64,000 nt of DNA from Shewanella gelidimarina (GCF_023283945.1 NZ_JAKIKW010000013.1:1-64000); one strand, 5' to 3'. Positions 44,802 to 55,180 are shown, counted from the first letter of the stretch. Made by a program: numbers and translations. Notes: a model not told the origin generated them from the sequence alone.

Positions 44802-45491
44802 ATGGATAGCCTAAAGCACATTTCAACATACTCCACTTTCAATGACAGCCTGACTCATCTCAGTTTATTTGCCGAGTCAGACTCGGCACTGGATACTGAA
44901 TTTGATCCAGCACTCGATATAAAAACAGCATCTGCAGAGATTAAGTTTCCTAGACAGTTCCCGTTAACGTGGCTGATTTTGCTGTGTTGCCTACTTTTTG
45001 TTAATGAAGCCACAGCGAATGAGCGCCCAACAACATCCTTGCTCAACGTTGAGCACTCAGCCGTGTTAGTCATTGTTGACAGTACAGTGCAAGATCTAGA
45101 GGGATTATTGCAGAACGTTAGGGGAGAGGTGCACTTACTGATCCTTGACGATGACCAAGAGCCATTTGCTCAAATCAATCAAGCTATCGCTAATGAACCG
45201 AGTTATATTGGAGTGGTTATGGTCGCTTCTGCGGCCAGTGATGCAATTTATTTAGGCGGGCGCTGGATTGATAAGCAGTATCTGGTTAATCACCGTGTCA
45301 GCGTGAGCCAGTTTGGAGCTCACTTTAGCGCAAGCAGTCAGTTTATGATTTTGACCAACGACAGTATTGCCAACCCAAAAGGTGATCAACTATTACACTT
45401 GATTACGCGCCTGACTCAGCTGGATATTAGCGCCTATGGTGACACTGAACACCACTATCTGTCTTCAGGTCATACTGTACGTTTTTTTTAG
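44802..45491 (+). CDS. Hypothetical protein with DUF4347-like domain
   Basis: The 229 residues comprise an N-terminal region of about 50, a hydrophobic segment (LTWLILLCCLLFVNEATA, about 55-72) that looks like an internal signal or anchor, then a domain resembling DUF4347 (AVLVIVDSTVQDLEGLLQNV, VHLLILDDDQEPFAQINQAI). DUF4347 often sits at the start of large secreted or adhesin proteins; here it stands alone, so this may be a truncated or stand-alone form. TAGGAGG precedes the ATG. Function unknown. Confidence 0.7.
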   Translation: MDSLKHISTYSTFNDSLTHLSLFAESDSALDTEFDPALDIKTASAEIKFPRQFPLTWLILLCCLLFVNEATANERPTTSLLNVEHSAVLVIVDSTVQDLEGLLQNVRGEVHLLILDDDQEPFAQINQAIANEPSYIGVVMVASAASDAIYLGGRWIDKQYLVNHRVSVSQFGAHFSASSQFMILTNDSIANPKGDQLLHLITRLTQLDISAYGDTEHHYLSSGHTVRFF

Positions 45492-45614
45492 TTAAATCAG
45501 TCTGTAACAAAGATACGTTTTGTATCATGTTTTACTTTTCATTAACGAGAGTTTGATAGTTTTGCTGCTACTATACACATCAATATAACCTGCAGTTGTT
45601 TAAAGGACTATTTG

Positions 45615-45989
45615 ATGACATACGTTAGCGGTGTAAGCAGTAATTTGGCTAATAACTTGGATGCACTCGCGAGCGTTAACAGTCGATTGTCGGCCGCAAA
45701 TGTGACAGAAACGACCAAGCAACCTCGAGTGGAGCCCACGGCTCAATCGAATGTATCTGATACATCAGTGACGCTCTCAGAGGCGGGGAAAGACAAACTA
45801 ATGCTTGAGCAACAAACGCCTGCCACAGCCGATACTGATGAGACAACCGATTTAAAGTCTTTTGCTTTTGGAGCGTTAGGCTTAGATCATCCAGATCAAA
45901 TCGAAGACAAGGAAGACTCTTCGTACACTGTAGGCCAATATGTAAAAGCCGCTGCGACGATAGGCGGCATGATTGCGATGTTTGTTTAA
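45615..45989 (+). CDS. Hypothetical small protein
   Basis: The start is ATG 45615 with AAAGGA seven bases upstream, giving 124 residues. It is Ser/Thr/Ala-rich in the first 90 residues, acidic around 95-108 (DQIEDKEDSS), and ends in a weakly hydrophobic Ala/Gly segment (YVKAAATIGGMIAMFV). No family is recognised, but the good ribosome site and composition support coding. Confidence 0.6.
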   Translation: MTYVSGVSSNLANNLDALASVNSRLSAANVTETTKQPRVEPTAQSNVSDTSVTLSEAGKDKLMLEQQTPATADTDETTDLKSFAFGALGLDHPDQIEDKEDSSYTVGQYVKAAATIGGMIAMFV

Positions 45990-46194
45990 GCTCGCTTTTG
46001 TCGCACACTATTCTGTCATACACCACTCTGATATCCACATTTGAAAGCTATATGTTTAAATCCATGTTTTAGAACGGGTAACGACCGTGTTCATCTCTTA
46101 TTAATTTAGCAGTATCATATCCTGATGGTATTCACTAACGCGCACAGCTTCTACAGAGCATTAGCCATTGTTGGTTGTTCTTCGTCGCAGTTTA

Positions 46195-46273
46195 TTGGCT
46201 ATTTTGACAAGGCGGAGCCTATGTCGTTTAGTCATTCTCCACAAATAGCCTACAACACCGTAAAAATAGCCAA
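46195..46273. repeat. Inverted repeat, possible repetitive element
   Basis: TTGGCTATTTTGAC (46195-46208) and GTAAAAATAGCCAA (46260-46273) are inverted with 13 of 14 matching, around a 51-base loop. No coding potential. It resembles intergenic repeat units seen in related genomes, but I cannot confirm copy number. Confidence 0.4.
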
Positions 46274-46437
46274 GAAACGCGGCCCTTAGGGTTCGTGTCA
46301 ATGCTTTTAGTCTTTTATGACAAGAATTCGTTACGCGCTTTTCGCTTAGATTGCTAAATCATCGCTCAATCCTTGTACTAAAATCATTACTCCTTACGGT
46401 AAAGAATCGAACAAAAACCAAGCTCGAAAGATCAACA

Positions 46438-46494
46438 GCCCCTAGTATTACAAGGTGATTCATTATCACTAAAATCATGCTATCGGCTAGGGGC
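46438..46494. other. Compound hairpin
   Basis: GCCCCTAG (46438-46445) pairs with CTAGGGGC (46487-46494). Inside, GTGAT/ATCAC forms a second short hairpin. It could be an RNA element or terminator-like structure; no T-run follows on either strand. Confidence 0.4.
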
Positions 46495-46602
46495 CGTTAT
46501 CGGGTTTATCCTGTCGCTAAATTCAGTCACTAAATCCAAGTGACTACGATAAAAGCGGTGTTGCTGAGGCAAGTTGAGCTCATAACGCGAGAGTCGGCCG
46601 CG

Positions 46603-47799
46603 TTAGCCTTTTACGTAAGTTAACGACTGCATTTGGGTGAGTCGGCTTAAAGTACGTCTAAATTCAAAGCTTAACGCTCCGCCAGTGTATAAATCTTCCA
46701 TCGCAACATCAGCTTGAATATAGAGTGTTACGCCTTGGTCATATAACTCATCGACTAAGCTAATAAAACGCCTTGCAGGATCATCATTTACCGCATACGA
46801 CAACTGTCGCTCGCCCGTTTCGATGGCGATAACGCCATCTTCTGTGCCGCGTGCGCGGATCCAGCTTCTTGGCTCACCGCCTAAAATAGGCACCTCTGAT
46901 ACCATGACGGTGTTAAAGCGAGTGGCTATTTCAATATAATCTAACTGAGAACGTGGTCCATCGCATAGTGCATCAAAGCGAAACCAAGCGATGTTGTCGG
47001 TATACTTTATAGTATCAATCACTCTGCTATGCACCACGAGTTTGGCAGCGCAAGGCTTTGCCGATGCTGTCATCGTGCTAAAGCGCTCTGCGAAGGCGCT
47101 ATGTTGGCTTTGCGCAGTGCCAGTGTTATTAATAAAATAGCGCTGTTGATAAACCGAGTGACGCAGCCTATGGTCAGCTTCACCGTTGAGATGAATTTCT
47201 TGAGTAAACTGATTCAATAAGTCGATAGTGGCTAAAAATCGTTGGCGCTGTAAGCCGTTTCGGTATAACTCATTAATGGGGATGTTTGAGGTGGTGACCA
47301 AGGTCACCCCTTCATTAAACAAGGCTTCAAATAGCTTACCGAGGATCATTGCATCACCAATATCAGATACAAAGAACTCATCAAAACACAGTAGCTTACA
47401 TTCGCCAGCAATCCGTTTAGCAATTCGAGCAAGCGGTTCTCTGTTACCGGATTCCGCCATCATCTCTTGATGAATTCGCGCCATAAAACGATGAAAGTGC
47501 AGCCGCAATTTTGGCGTGTTTTCAACACTGTTATAAAAGAGGTCCATTAAAAACGTTTTGCCACGGCCGACATCACCCCATAAATACAGCCCAGTTAACG
47601 CGCGATGAGCAGGGCGACTTGAGTTTGAGGATGTGAGCGCAAGATACAATGCCTCTAAGGCTTCAATCGCTTGGTATTGACTCGGGTCATCGATAAATTC
47701 TGTGTGCGCTAGTTGCTGCCTGTAGCGCGCAAGTGGTCCAGCCTGTAATGGTTCAAGCTCTGTTTTTGTGTCTGCTGCTAGCGCGCTTAACAATGTCAT
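46603..47799 (-). CDS. zapE: Cell division ATPase ZapE (AFG1 family)
   Basis: ZapE is an AAA-type ATPase that associates with FtsZ rings under stress and is related to mitochondrial AFG1. Of 398 residues, Walker A is GDVGRGKTFLMDLFY (about 73-87), followed by HFHRFMARIH and Walker B LLCFDEFFVSDIGDAMIL, then TSNIPINELYRNGLQRQRFL. The C-terminal half contains RFINLVDELYDQG-like sequence (RFISLVDELYDQGVTLYI). Transcribed alone. Confidence 0.93.
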   Translation of the reverse strand: MTLLSALAADTKTELEPLQAGPLARYRQQLAHTEFIDDPSQYQAIEALEALYLALTSSNSSRPAHRALTGLYLWGDVGRGKTFLMDLFYNSVENTPKLRLHFHRFMARIHQEMMAESGNREPLARIAKRIAGECKLLCFDEFFVSDIGDAMILGKLFEALFNEGVTLVTTSNIPINELYRNGLQRQRFLATIDLLNQFTQEIHLNGEADHRLRHSVYQQRYFINNTGTAQSQHSAFAERFSTMTASAKPCAAKLVVHSRVIDTIKYTDNIAWFRFDALCDGPRSQLDYIEIATRFNTVMVSEVPILGGEPRSWIRARGTEDGVIAIETGERQLSYAVNDDPARRFISLVDELYDQGVTLYIQADVAMEDLYTGGALSFEFRRTLSRLTQMQSLTYVKG

Positions 47800-47841
47800 T
47801 AGTGGGTCGTATTCAAATCAGAAAGGCGCGCATTATAGCGA

Positions 47842-49386
47842 TTAATTAGCAGACACTTCAATCAGCTGCCAGTCAGGAAGCTTCTGTTTAAGATCTGCAT
47901 TGATTTTTTCTGCGTCGCCACGGATCACAATATAAGGCGGACGGCTAAACACATCGGCGGCAATGGACTGCAGTTGCTCCGCGGTGAGCGCATCGATTTT
48001 GTCGGCGAATGCTTGCTGATATAAAGGTGAGTAGCCAGAGGTGAGCTGCCTAATAGTATCAAGCTCTAGCGCCATAGGGTTATCTTGGCGTAGCAGTAAT
48101 TTACTGGTGTTATAGGTTTTGACTGCGGTTAACTCTGCTTGACTGGCCGGACTCTCAGCGGCCAGTGTTAAGTGCTTGAGTACGCCATCGATAAAGGCGC
48201 CCGTGTGCTCAAGTTTAGTACTGCCATAAAATTTGATAGAGCGCGAAAGAGGATTGTCATAACAGCGACCGTAAATACCGTAGGTTAAACCGCGAACCTC
48301 ACGTAAGTCGTAATATAATCGGCCCGAAAAACTGCGCCCTAACCAGCTTGCCAGCAACTGACAGTCTTGAGCATTGCTACTCGCGTCACTGGGTAATAAT
48401 GCCTGATTTTCCTGTGTGTCATTTAAGTCTCTAACCATTGGATAGCCGACTCTGATTTGAGTTTGTACACTGCCAGGGGCGTCAATAATGTAGATCGTTT
48501 TACTGCTATTGCCTAAAGGAACCACAGGCATGTTCTGCATTATCTGCGCGTTAGAATGAATATTGCTATCTTGGGTTATGTTGGTGGTGCTATTTAATGC
48601 CACAGCGCCGGAGAGTAATGCTTGTGGTGGCTTAGCTCTAGCATTAATTAGTCTTTGGTTGGCTAATACAGCCCAACTCGATTGAGACACTATCTGCTCT
48701 CTAACGTGGTTAAGACTATCAAGCGTTAAACTATCGGCAAGTGAGCTGTCGTTGAGCGCTTGGTTATAGATATGTTCTTCGCCGAGAATGGTTCTCGCCC
48801 AGACGGTATTGATCTCTGCGCCACTAAAAGCATTGATATGTTTAGCGAGCTTTAATTGCCGCCTAACATTAGCAATGTCGATGTCATCAAAGTTGTGTGG
48901 GCGCCAAAAACTCATTAGCAGCTCAGTGGCTTGTGTGGGAAGTTGGTGGCAACTAATACCAATCGCGATACTGTGCAGCGAAGGGCTAAACGTTAGGCTC
49001 TCGGCACAACCCTGCTCTTGACTCGCGACCAGCCAACGGCGCTTTTCTTCAAACGCTCTCATCAACACGTCTACATTTTTAAATGGCTGTTGAGCACTAT
49101 AAGCCACGAGAGTGAGGTGATCTAAACCTGATGTTGGATCGTTAACCCTAAACAACTGACTGCCGTTAGACATTATTTGTTGTTGAATGGTCTGTGCTTG
49201 CTCAAAACGCATGGGCTTTAGCGTTGGCGCGCCTTGAATGGGGTTAAACTTGGGCAGACTGGTTGCAGCTGTGGCAGTAAAGTCTATTTGAGTCTGTTGG
49301 CAGCCCAGTAGGTATAGGCTTAAATAAACCATTAAACTTACACTGGCAACTCTTATATAGATCATGCGTATCCGATGCTTCATCAC
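47842..49386 (-). CDS. M16 family peptidase-like lipoprotein (no HXXEH)
   Basis: A 514-residue pitrilysin-fold protein with a signal peptide ending in LYLLGC, so probably a lipoprotein. It lacks the HXXEH zinc motif but keeps the C-terminal M16 signature (LASWLGRSFSGRLYYDLREVRGLTYGIYG, in part). Such inactive subunits pair with an active M16 subunit to close the catalytic chamber. Its start overlaps the stop of the active partner by 4 bases, strong evidence for a heterodimer. Confidence 0.88.
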   Translation of the reverse strand: MMKHRIRMIYIRVASVSLMVYLSLYLLGCQQTQIDFTATAATSLPKFNPIQGAPTLKPMRFEQAQTIQQQIMSNGSQLFRVNDPTSGLDHLTLVAYSAQQPFKNVDVLMRAFEEKRRWLVASQEQGCAESLTFSPSLHSIAIGISCHQLPTQATELLMSFWRPHNFDDIDIANVRRQLKLAKHINAFSGAEINTVWARTILGEEHIYNQALNDSSLADSLTLDSLNHVREQIVSQSSWAVLANQRLINARAKPPQALLSGAVALNSTTNITQDSNIHSNAQIMQNMPVVPLGNSSKTIYIIDAPGSVQTQIRVGYPMVRDLNDTQENQALLPSDASSNAQDCQLLASWLGRSFSGRLYYDLREVRGLTYGIYGRCYDNPLSRSIKFYGSTKLEHTGAFIDGVLKHLTLAAESPASQAELTAVKTYNTSKLLLRQDNPMALELDTIRQLTSGYSPLYQQAFADKIDALTAEQLQSIAADVFSRPPYIVIRGDAEKINADLKQKLPDWQLIEVSAN

Positions 49387-50843
49387 ATTACACTCTCTTC
49401 AAGATCATCCGCTGTTCCCTTTGGCAACCACTCAAGAATCGTTTTGGCAGCACGTATGTGCCAAGGGGGGAGTAAGTCGAGCCTGACGCGTTTGTGCGTA
49501 AAATAATGCTCGCTAACGCGCTGTAGATCTGCCGCCGTGACGGCATTTATTCGCTGCCATTGGGCGGTTAACGGGGCTGAACTATCTTGCGGAAAAGTCG
49601 CTGAAAGGGTTCGAGCCAGTCCCGATGGGCTATCTAATATTGAGAGCTTTTTATCTAGCCATATCTGCTTTAGTTGGCAAAGTTGTTGCGCTGGTATGGG
49701 CTCTACCGTTACCGATCCAATTAACTTTTCAACGTTCTCGGTTAAGGTATCGAGTGAAGTGCGGGCTCGGGGGACTAATACCAGATTGGTCACGCCATGA
49801 TGCTGCATTTTGAGCGGAATTGAATAGCTAAGGAGTTGGTCGGGATCGCTGAGACTGGTGCGTTCAATCAAGCTACTTTTATTTTGAAACAGGTGCGCTT
49901 CGAGCAACGCCAGTGCAGCGGCATCTGGCGAATCAGTTCCTGCAGTATGCCAAGCGAGTAACACCGCTGGCCACGGGCCGCGTTCATCAACTATTTCACC
50001 GTGAACCGGTTTTGCGTCAATGGTGAGAGCTGACATGGCGACTTTAGCGGCAAGTGGCTGTTGCCAGCTGGCAAAACTATTATCTATCCAAGTATTGGTG
50101 TTTGCGGGGAGGTTACCCACTAAGCTTAACTGCATTGCATCGGGGCGATAAAAACGCTGGTGAAACTGATTGAGCGATTCAGGTGTCGCGGCTTTTACGT
50201 CAGCAATGCTACCAATAACCGCATGTCCATAGGGCGTACCTTGAACTTGCGCTAGCAAAAACTCCATCGCTTTACGCACATAAGGTTGGTTATCAATGCT
50301 GGTGGCCATCTCTTCGAGCACTGCGCCTTGCTGGTTAGCAACGGTGGCAGGGGTTAGCGCTGGATACCTAAAACGATCGGCTTCTAACCATAAACTTAGT
50401 TCCAGTGCTGGGGCGGGAATGGTTAAGTAATAATTAGTGAAATCAAAAAAGGTACTGGCATTAAACTGACCGCTGAGCTCACTCATGGTTTGAGCGTAAC
50501 TGTCACCGGGGGCATGTTCACTGCCCTTAAAGAGCATATGTTCAAATAGATGCGCGTAGCCAGTTTGCCCTTTAATTTCATTTCGAGAGCCAACATCAAA
50601 CTGGCTGGCGATTGAAATGGATGCCGAATCCGTAATTGCTAAGGTTCTCACCTGTAAACCGTTGCTTAATTGGCGATATTGAATTCGCTTTTCGGTTTGA
50701 TAAAGCGGGGCTGCTTGGACGGTTAGATCGCAATGGATATCACTGGCAGTAAGGCGCTTAGCCTCTGCTGCCGTAGTATTTGAGATATAACCTACGGCAA
50801 AAAGTAGGCTGATTAAAAGATATTTATTTGCCGGTTTTCTCAA
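49383..50843 (-). CDS. M16 family zinc metallopeptidase (active subunit)
   Basis: Of 486 residues, a signal peptide (about 1-25) is followed by the inverted zinc motif HLFEH at 98-102 with the downstream Glu in QGAVLEEMA, so it should be catalytically competent. Its place is periplasmic or outer-membrane associated. It forms a translationally coupled pair with the HXXEH-lacking lipoprotein downstream. The pairing resembles two-subunit M16B peptidases; substrate unknown. Confidence 0.9.
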   Translation of the reverse strand: MRKPANKYLLISLLFAVGYISNTTAAEAKRLTASDIHCDLTVQAAPLYQTEKRIQYRQLSNGLQVRTLAITDSASISIASQFDVGSRNEIKGQTGYAHLFEHMLFKGSEHAPGDSYAQTMSELSGQFNASTFFDFTNYYLTIPAPALELSLWLEADRFRYPALTPATVANQQGAVLEEMATSIDNQPYVRKAMEFLLAQVQGTPYGHAVIGSIADVKAATPESLNQFHQRFYRPDAMQLSLVGNLPANTNTWIDNSFASWQQPLAAKVAMSALTIDAKPVHGEIVDERGPWPAVLLAWHTAGTDSPDAAALALLEAHLFQNKSSLIERTSLSDPDQLLSYSIPLKMQHHGVTNLVLVPRARTSLDTLTENVEKLIGSVTVEPIPAQQLCQLKQIWLDKKLSILDSPSGLARTLSATFPQDSSAPLTAQWQRINAVTAADLQRVSEHYFTHKRVRLDLLPPWHIRAAKTILEWLPKGTADDLEESVM

Positions 50844-51057
50844 TGTGCTTCATCCTTTTGCAATGTAATTCTTTAAAATGACGGCTGATTTATAGCCGTC
50901 ACTAATAAATAATAGTCCCTAATTCTTAACCGTCGAACGCGAAACATCTAACGCAAAAAATCTATTCTAAACACCCAAGTCTAAAAATGAGTTGGGTGCC
51001 ATTTATAGCAGTTATTGTCATTAACCCCCAATGGTTGTTTTGATGTGGTTTAGCGTA

Positions 51058-52599
51058 TTATTTTATTCCAATGCGTTTAGCGAGTCGGTGGAGGTTGCCA
51101 GAGTCGAGTGCAAGGGATCTCGCTGTTGCCGCCCAGTTACCTTCGTTTTCAGTTAATACTTGCTGAATATACTGTGATTGAAAAGTTGCGGTAGCTTGCT
51201 TCAACGTTTGATGGCTGGGGTGTGCAGTATGGCTAGGGTTTAATTTAGCGTTAGCGACGCTGGTTTGCGGCTCCACATGGAAGTCAAAATGTTGCTGCGA
51301 GATAAGGCAGCTGTCCGATGATGATTGCGCGCGAGATAGCACCGATGCTCGGTGCAACACATGTTCCAACTCACGGATATTGCCGGGCCAGTCGTAGGCA
51401 TTGAGAATGGCAAGGCTGCTAGCATCTAATCTAAGGCTTTTAAGCCCTAGTTTTTGGCGACAGCGCTCTACAAAAAAACCGCTTAATAGAGTGACATCAC
51501 CATCACGTTCTCTTAAGGGCGGTACGACGATTGGGAATACACTGAGTCGGTGATAAAGGTCGGCTCTAAAGCGTCCTGCAAGCACCTCCTTTTTAAGGTC
51601 TTTATTGGTCGCGGCGATGATCCTGACATCAACTTTCAAGCTCTTATCAGAACCTACTTTTTGTAGGTCGCCGTATTGCAATACTCTTAATAACTTGGCT
51701 TGTAACCCTAATGGCAGTTCGCCAATTTCATCTAAAAACAAGGTGCCGTTGTCAGCCTTTTCAAACTTGCCACTACGATGACTTATTGCACCGGTAAACG
51801 CGCCTTTAACATGACCAAATAGCTCACTCTCAGCAACCGATTCTGGTAACGCAGCGCAGTTTAAGTAGACCAGAGGCTGTTTTGCACGATGCGAGAGTTG
51901 ATGCACCGATTTTGCCACCAATTCTTTACCTGTCCCTGTTTCCCCTAAAATAAGCACGTTTAGATCGGTATTCGCGACCACATTAAGCTCATTTTTAAGT
52001 GAATTTATTGCCATTGAATGGCCTATCATTTCTACACGAGTATCGGCATTAATACGACTCGCAGAGGGTATTTCCTGTGACTGGACTGCCTGTTTCTCGA
52101 GTTTATCGATCATCAACGCATTGTTAAGCGAAGCGGCCGCAAGCGCACTGAGTGTGCGCAGCTCATTGTCACTAAAATCGTTAAATTGCTTAGGGTCAAA
52201 ACCGTCGATGGTGACAGCGCCAATGAGGTCGCCGTTAGCAAGCAAGGGGAGTCCGATGCAAGCGTGCACCACTAAGTTATCACCTTGATGAGGGATCAGG
52301 CCATCGTAAGGATCAGGCAGTTCACTGTCAGCCGGAAAGCGCACGATATCGCCAGCGCGTGCAATGGCTTCAAGTCTTGGGTGTTCGCTGATAATAAATC
52401 GTCGCCCGAGTACATCTGGGCTGAGACCATCAATTGCCAGAGGGTTAAATTGTTGTCCGGTAAATTGCAGTAGTGCGGCAGCGTCGCAATGCAAGGTTTG
52501 CCTTATGGTATCGAGTAAGCGCGAGAATCGGTCATGATCAGAAAGCCCTGCAGTAATATCTAAGGCGATGCGGGTAAGATCGGTTTGGCTTAAAGACAT
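51058..52599 (-). CDS. norR: Nitric-oxide-responsive sigma-54 activator NorR
   Basis: NorR senses NO through a non-haem iron in its GAF domain and activates sigma-54 transcription of NO-detoxifying genes. Of 513 residues, GAF is about 1-175, the AAA+ domain has Walker A GETGTGKE and the sigma-54 contact loop GAFTGA, and the C-terminus is a Fis-type helix-turn-helix ([24 protein letters not shown]). It lies downstream of norB in the same direction but behind norB's terminator, with its own NorR-like sites (52660-52703), suggesting autoregulation. Confidence 0.93.
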   Translation of the reverse strand: MSLSQTDLTRIALDITAGLSDHDRFSRLLDTIRQTLHCDAAALLQFTGQQFNPLAIDGLSPDVLGRRFIISEHPRLEAIARAGDIVRFPADSELPDPYDGLIPHQGDNLVVHACIGLPLLANGDLIGAVTIDGFDPKQFNDFSDNELRTLSALAAASLNNALMIDKLEKQAVQSQEIPSASRINADTRVEMIGHSMAINSLKNELNVVANTDLNVLILGETGTGKELVAKSVHQLSHRAKQPLVYLNCAALPESVAESELFGHVKGAFTGAISHRSGKFEKADNGTLFLDEIGELPLGLQAKLLRVLQYGDLQKVGSDKSLKVDVRIIAATNKDLKKEVLAGRFRADLYHRLSVFPIVVPPLRERDGDVTLLSGFFVERCRQKLGLKSLRLDASSLAILNAYDWPGNIRELEHVLHRASVLSRAQSSSDSCLISQQHFDFHVEPQTSVANAKLNPSHTAHPSHQTLKQATATFQSQYIQQVLTENEGNWAATARSLALDSGNLHRLAKRIGIK

Positions 52600-52659
52600 A
52601 GAGAATTTCCATAAAGTATTACCACAAAACTCATACTGATTGAGCTATAGGAGGTGTTT

Positions 52660-52703
52660 GTCTTTTTGACAGTAATGCGAATGATGAACAGTGTCAAATG
52701 TAC
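52660..52703. promoter_or_regulatory. NorR-like sites upstream of norR
   Basis: GTCTTTTTGAC (52660-52670) and GTCAAATGTAC (52693-52703) both fit the NorR core GT-N7-AC. The first is identical to site 3 of the norB enhancer. They lie 60-105 bases before norR. Confidence 0.45.
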
Positions 52704-52721
52704 TGTGTATTAGATAAAGAA

Positions 52722-52745
52722 AAGGGCGCTACAAATAGCGCCCTT
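52722..52745 (-). terminator. Terminator of norB
   Basis: Reading on the minus strand, AAGGGCGCT pairs with AGCGCCCTT around a 6-base loop, then TTCTTTATC. It lies 22 bases beyond the norB stop. Confidence 0.85.
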
Positions 52746-52767
52746 GAGTCTGTATCATTTAACGTTG

Positions 52768-55062
52768 CTAAGCATTAGCTGATGCTTGACTGTCATCTAT
52801 TGCGCTAGCTGCTTTCTTCTTAATAATGGCTTTTTTGATAATATCGAAGAAGAAGTAGCCCATAAATAAGCCACCAAAACTAAATAAAATATCACCAGGC
52901 ATACGCATCCAAACCAATGTTTCAACCAGTGGACTATGGATCACTTCTGGTGAACGAGCAAACCAGTAACCATGGTCGATAACGGCAAAAAACTGCACGA
53001 TGCCGACTGGCAGTAGAGACATAAATACCATGGCGGCTAAGCCTATGTTCATGGTCCAGAAGGCGCCTTTTAGAAGTTTCTCATTCCACTGCATTTGTCC
53101 TGTTAATCCACGTAAGCAGAATAACATCAGTCCCATACCTAGCATTCCATATACACCCATGAACGCTGCGTGGGCGTGAGTTGCGGTAGTATTTAGACCC
53201 TGGATAAAGTACAACGCGATAGGTGGGTTGATGAGGAAGCCCAAGATCCCAGCGCCGACTAAGTTCCAAAATGCGGTGGCCACGAAAAACATAATCGCCC
53301 ACTTGTAACGGATCATCCATGGGCTGGCTGAACGTAAGCGATAACTTTCAACCGCTTCAAAACCAATCAGTGCCAACGGTACCACTTCGAGAGCCGAGAA
53401 AATCGCGCCCCATGCAATCACTGAGGTGGGTGTACCGGTAAAGTACAAGTGATGCAGTGTCCCGATTAAACCGCCGGTTAAGAAAATAACCGTGGTGAAG
53501 AGTACTGCTGCATTTGCGCTGCGAGCACGGATAAGTCCAAGGCGCACAAGCATTAGGGCGACAACAGAGGTAGCGAAGGTTTCGAAGAACCCTTCTACCC
53601 ATAAGTGAACCACCCACCAGCGCCAGTATTCAGCAATCGCAAGGTTGGTATGCTTACCCATAAATAGGCCAGCACCATAGAATAAACCAATCGCGACACA
53701 TGAAGCGTACAGTACCCAAATAACCGGGCGCATCTCGCCTTTAACTTTTAACGCGGGACGCATTGCTGCTGTTACAAGGGCAAGCCAGATCAATAGTCCT
53801 ACCAGCAGTAATATCTGCCACACTCGGCCTAAATCGATATATTCGTAACCTTGATGACCGAATAAGAAATTCATGTCTAGGTCAAAATACTGCTGAACAC
53901 CAATCCATTCCCCTGCCATAGAGCCGAGCACAACCACTAGAAGTGCTACCCAAAGTACGTTTACACCGATGCGCTGGAACTTAGGTTCATAGCCCGATAA
54001 TGCAGGGGCGATATAAAGACCTGTCCCTAACCAAACTGTTGCAATCCAGAATACGGCAAGTTGTGTATGCCAAGTACGAGTGACGGAGTAAGGAAGAATT
54101 TCTGACAGTGGAATACCGTAAAAATTTTGCCCTTCAACCGCATAGTGTGCGGTGATCCCTCCGAGTAATATTTGCAATAGAAACAAGCCTATCGCAGTAA
54201 CGAAGTACTTCCCTACAGCGCGTTGTGATTTAGTGGGTTTAGTGAAGAAGAGTGGGTCTTGTTCGGCAGGTTTTGGCAAACTGTCATGTTTACAGCTCGC
54301 GTGATGCCAGACTAATGCGCCGATACCCGCAATAAGAGTCACAATACTTAAGATGGACCAAACCACGTTGTCTGACGTTGGCGTATTACCAATTTGTGGA
54401 TCGAATGGCCAGTTATTGGTGTAGGTATAATCGGCATCTGGACGTTCTGTTATTGCAGCCCAAGCACCCCAAAATAGAAAACCATTGAGCTTTTCACGAC
54501 GATCTAAGCTCGGAACGGTACCCTCTTTCATTGCATATTGTTCTCTAAGAGATGATAACTTTGGGTCATCACCAAATAGCGCTAAATAATGTTGCTCTAC
54601 CTGTTTAATCGCTGCAATGCGTGTGTCTGAAAGAGTTATATAGGTATCACCATTAGCTTGCTCGACAACCGTATTACGACGAATGTCTTCGCGCAAGCCT
54701 TGCTCAAGCCCTGCTTGTTGCTGGGTGTTTAGTTGCGTAAACGGGATCTTGAAACGCTGCTTAGCGGTGATATCTAGCCAAGCCTGAGCTTCTTTATGTA
54801 ACCAGTCTGCAGTCCAGTCTGGAGCAACATATGAACCATGTCCCCATATAGAACCCAGTTGATGCCCCCCCATAGAGCGCCAAACCAATTGTCCTTGTTC
54901 GATATCATTTTGACTAAATAGTGTTTGTCCTTGGCTATCAACAAAAGCCGTCGGGATTGGCGGTTTTTCTCGATAAATTTCACTACCAATACTCAGTAGT
55001 ACAGTAAATGAAGCAATTAGCACCAGTAGTAGTGCAATTGCCGTTAGTCTTTGTTTGCTCAT
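52768..55062 (-). CDS. norB: Quinol-dependent nitric oxide reductase (qNOR, single subunit)
   Basis: It reduces NO to N2O with electrons from quinol and so detoxifies NO. The 764 residues carry an N-terminal periplasmic domain (about 35-220, cytochrome-c-like fold without CXXCH) fused to a NorB core with about 13 membrane helices, as in NorZ. Conserved His residues for hemes b/b3 and FeB occur (HTQLAVFWIATVWLG, HLWVEGFFETFAT, HHLYFTGTPT). With no NorC gene, electrons should come from quinol. Promoter and activator sites are visible upstream; norR is downstream. Confidence 0.95.
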   Translation of the reverse strand: MSKQRLTAIALLLVLIASFTVLLSIGSEIYREKPPIPTAFVDSQGQTLFSQNDIEQGQLVWRSMGGHQLGSIWGHGSYVAPDWTADWLHKEAQAWLDITAKQRFKIPFTQLNTQQQAGLEQGLREDIRRNTVVEQANGDTYITLSDTRIAAIKQVEQHYLALFGDDPKLSSLREQYAMKEGTVPSLDRREKLNGFLFWGAWAAITERPDADYTYTNNWPFDPQIGNTPTSDNVVWSILSIVTLIAGIGALVWHHASCKHDSLPKPAEQDPLFFTKPTKSQRAVGKYFVTAIGLFLLQILLGGITAHYAVEGQNFYGIPLSEILPYSVTRTWHTQLAVFWIATVWLGTGLYIAPALSGYEPKFQRIGVNVLWVALLVVVLGSMAGEWIGVQQYFDLDMNFLFGHQGYEYIDLGRVWQILLLVGLLIWLALVTAAMRPALKVKGEMRPVIWVLYASCVAIGLFYGAGLFMGKHTNLAIAEYWRWWVVHLWVEGFFETFATSVVALMLVRLGLIRARSANAAVLFTTVIFLTGGLIGTLHHLYFTGTPTSVIAWGAIFSALEVVPLALIGFEAVESYRLRSASPWMIRYKWAIMFFVATAFWNLVGAGILGFLINPPIALYFIQGLNTTATHAHAAFMGVYGMLGMGLMLFCLRGLTGQMQWNEKLLKGAFWTMNIGLAAMVFMSLLPVGIVQFFAVIDHGYWFARSPEVIHSPLVETLVWMRMPGDILFSFGGLFMGYFFFDIIKKAIIKKKAASAIDDSQASANA

Positions 55063-55110
55063 AAGTCCTCTTAGCGCAACGGTATTATTATTCAGGCGTA
55101 GCTTGCTATA

Positions 55111-55126
55111 GCAGATAACATGCCAA
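55111..55126 (-). promoter_or_regulatory. Sigma-54 promoter of norB
   Basis: On the minus strand TTGGCATGTTATCTGC fits the -24/-12 consensus (TGGCAC-N5-TTGC) with two substitutions and correct GG-GC spacing. The start would be near 55099, 37 bases before the norB ATG. Confidence 0.75.
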
Positions 55127-55180
55127 CAGTTGAAGATGCTGTTTTAAAAGGATATTGTTGTTTTTATTTATATCGATCAT

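Larger units (their letters stand above)
45990..46602. other. 613-base intergenic region with hairpins
   Basis: No convincing ORF. Two structures are visible: a long-loop inverted repeat at 46195-46273 and a compound hairpin at 46438-46494 (own entries). The region lies between the end of the small hypothetical gene and the stop of zapE, so a terminator function for either is possible, but neither structure has a T-run. Confidence 0.5.
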
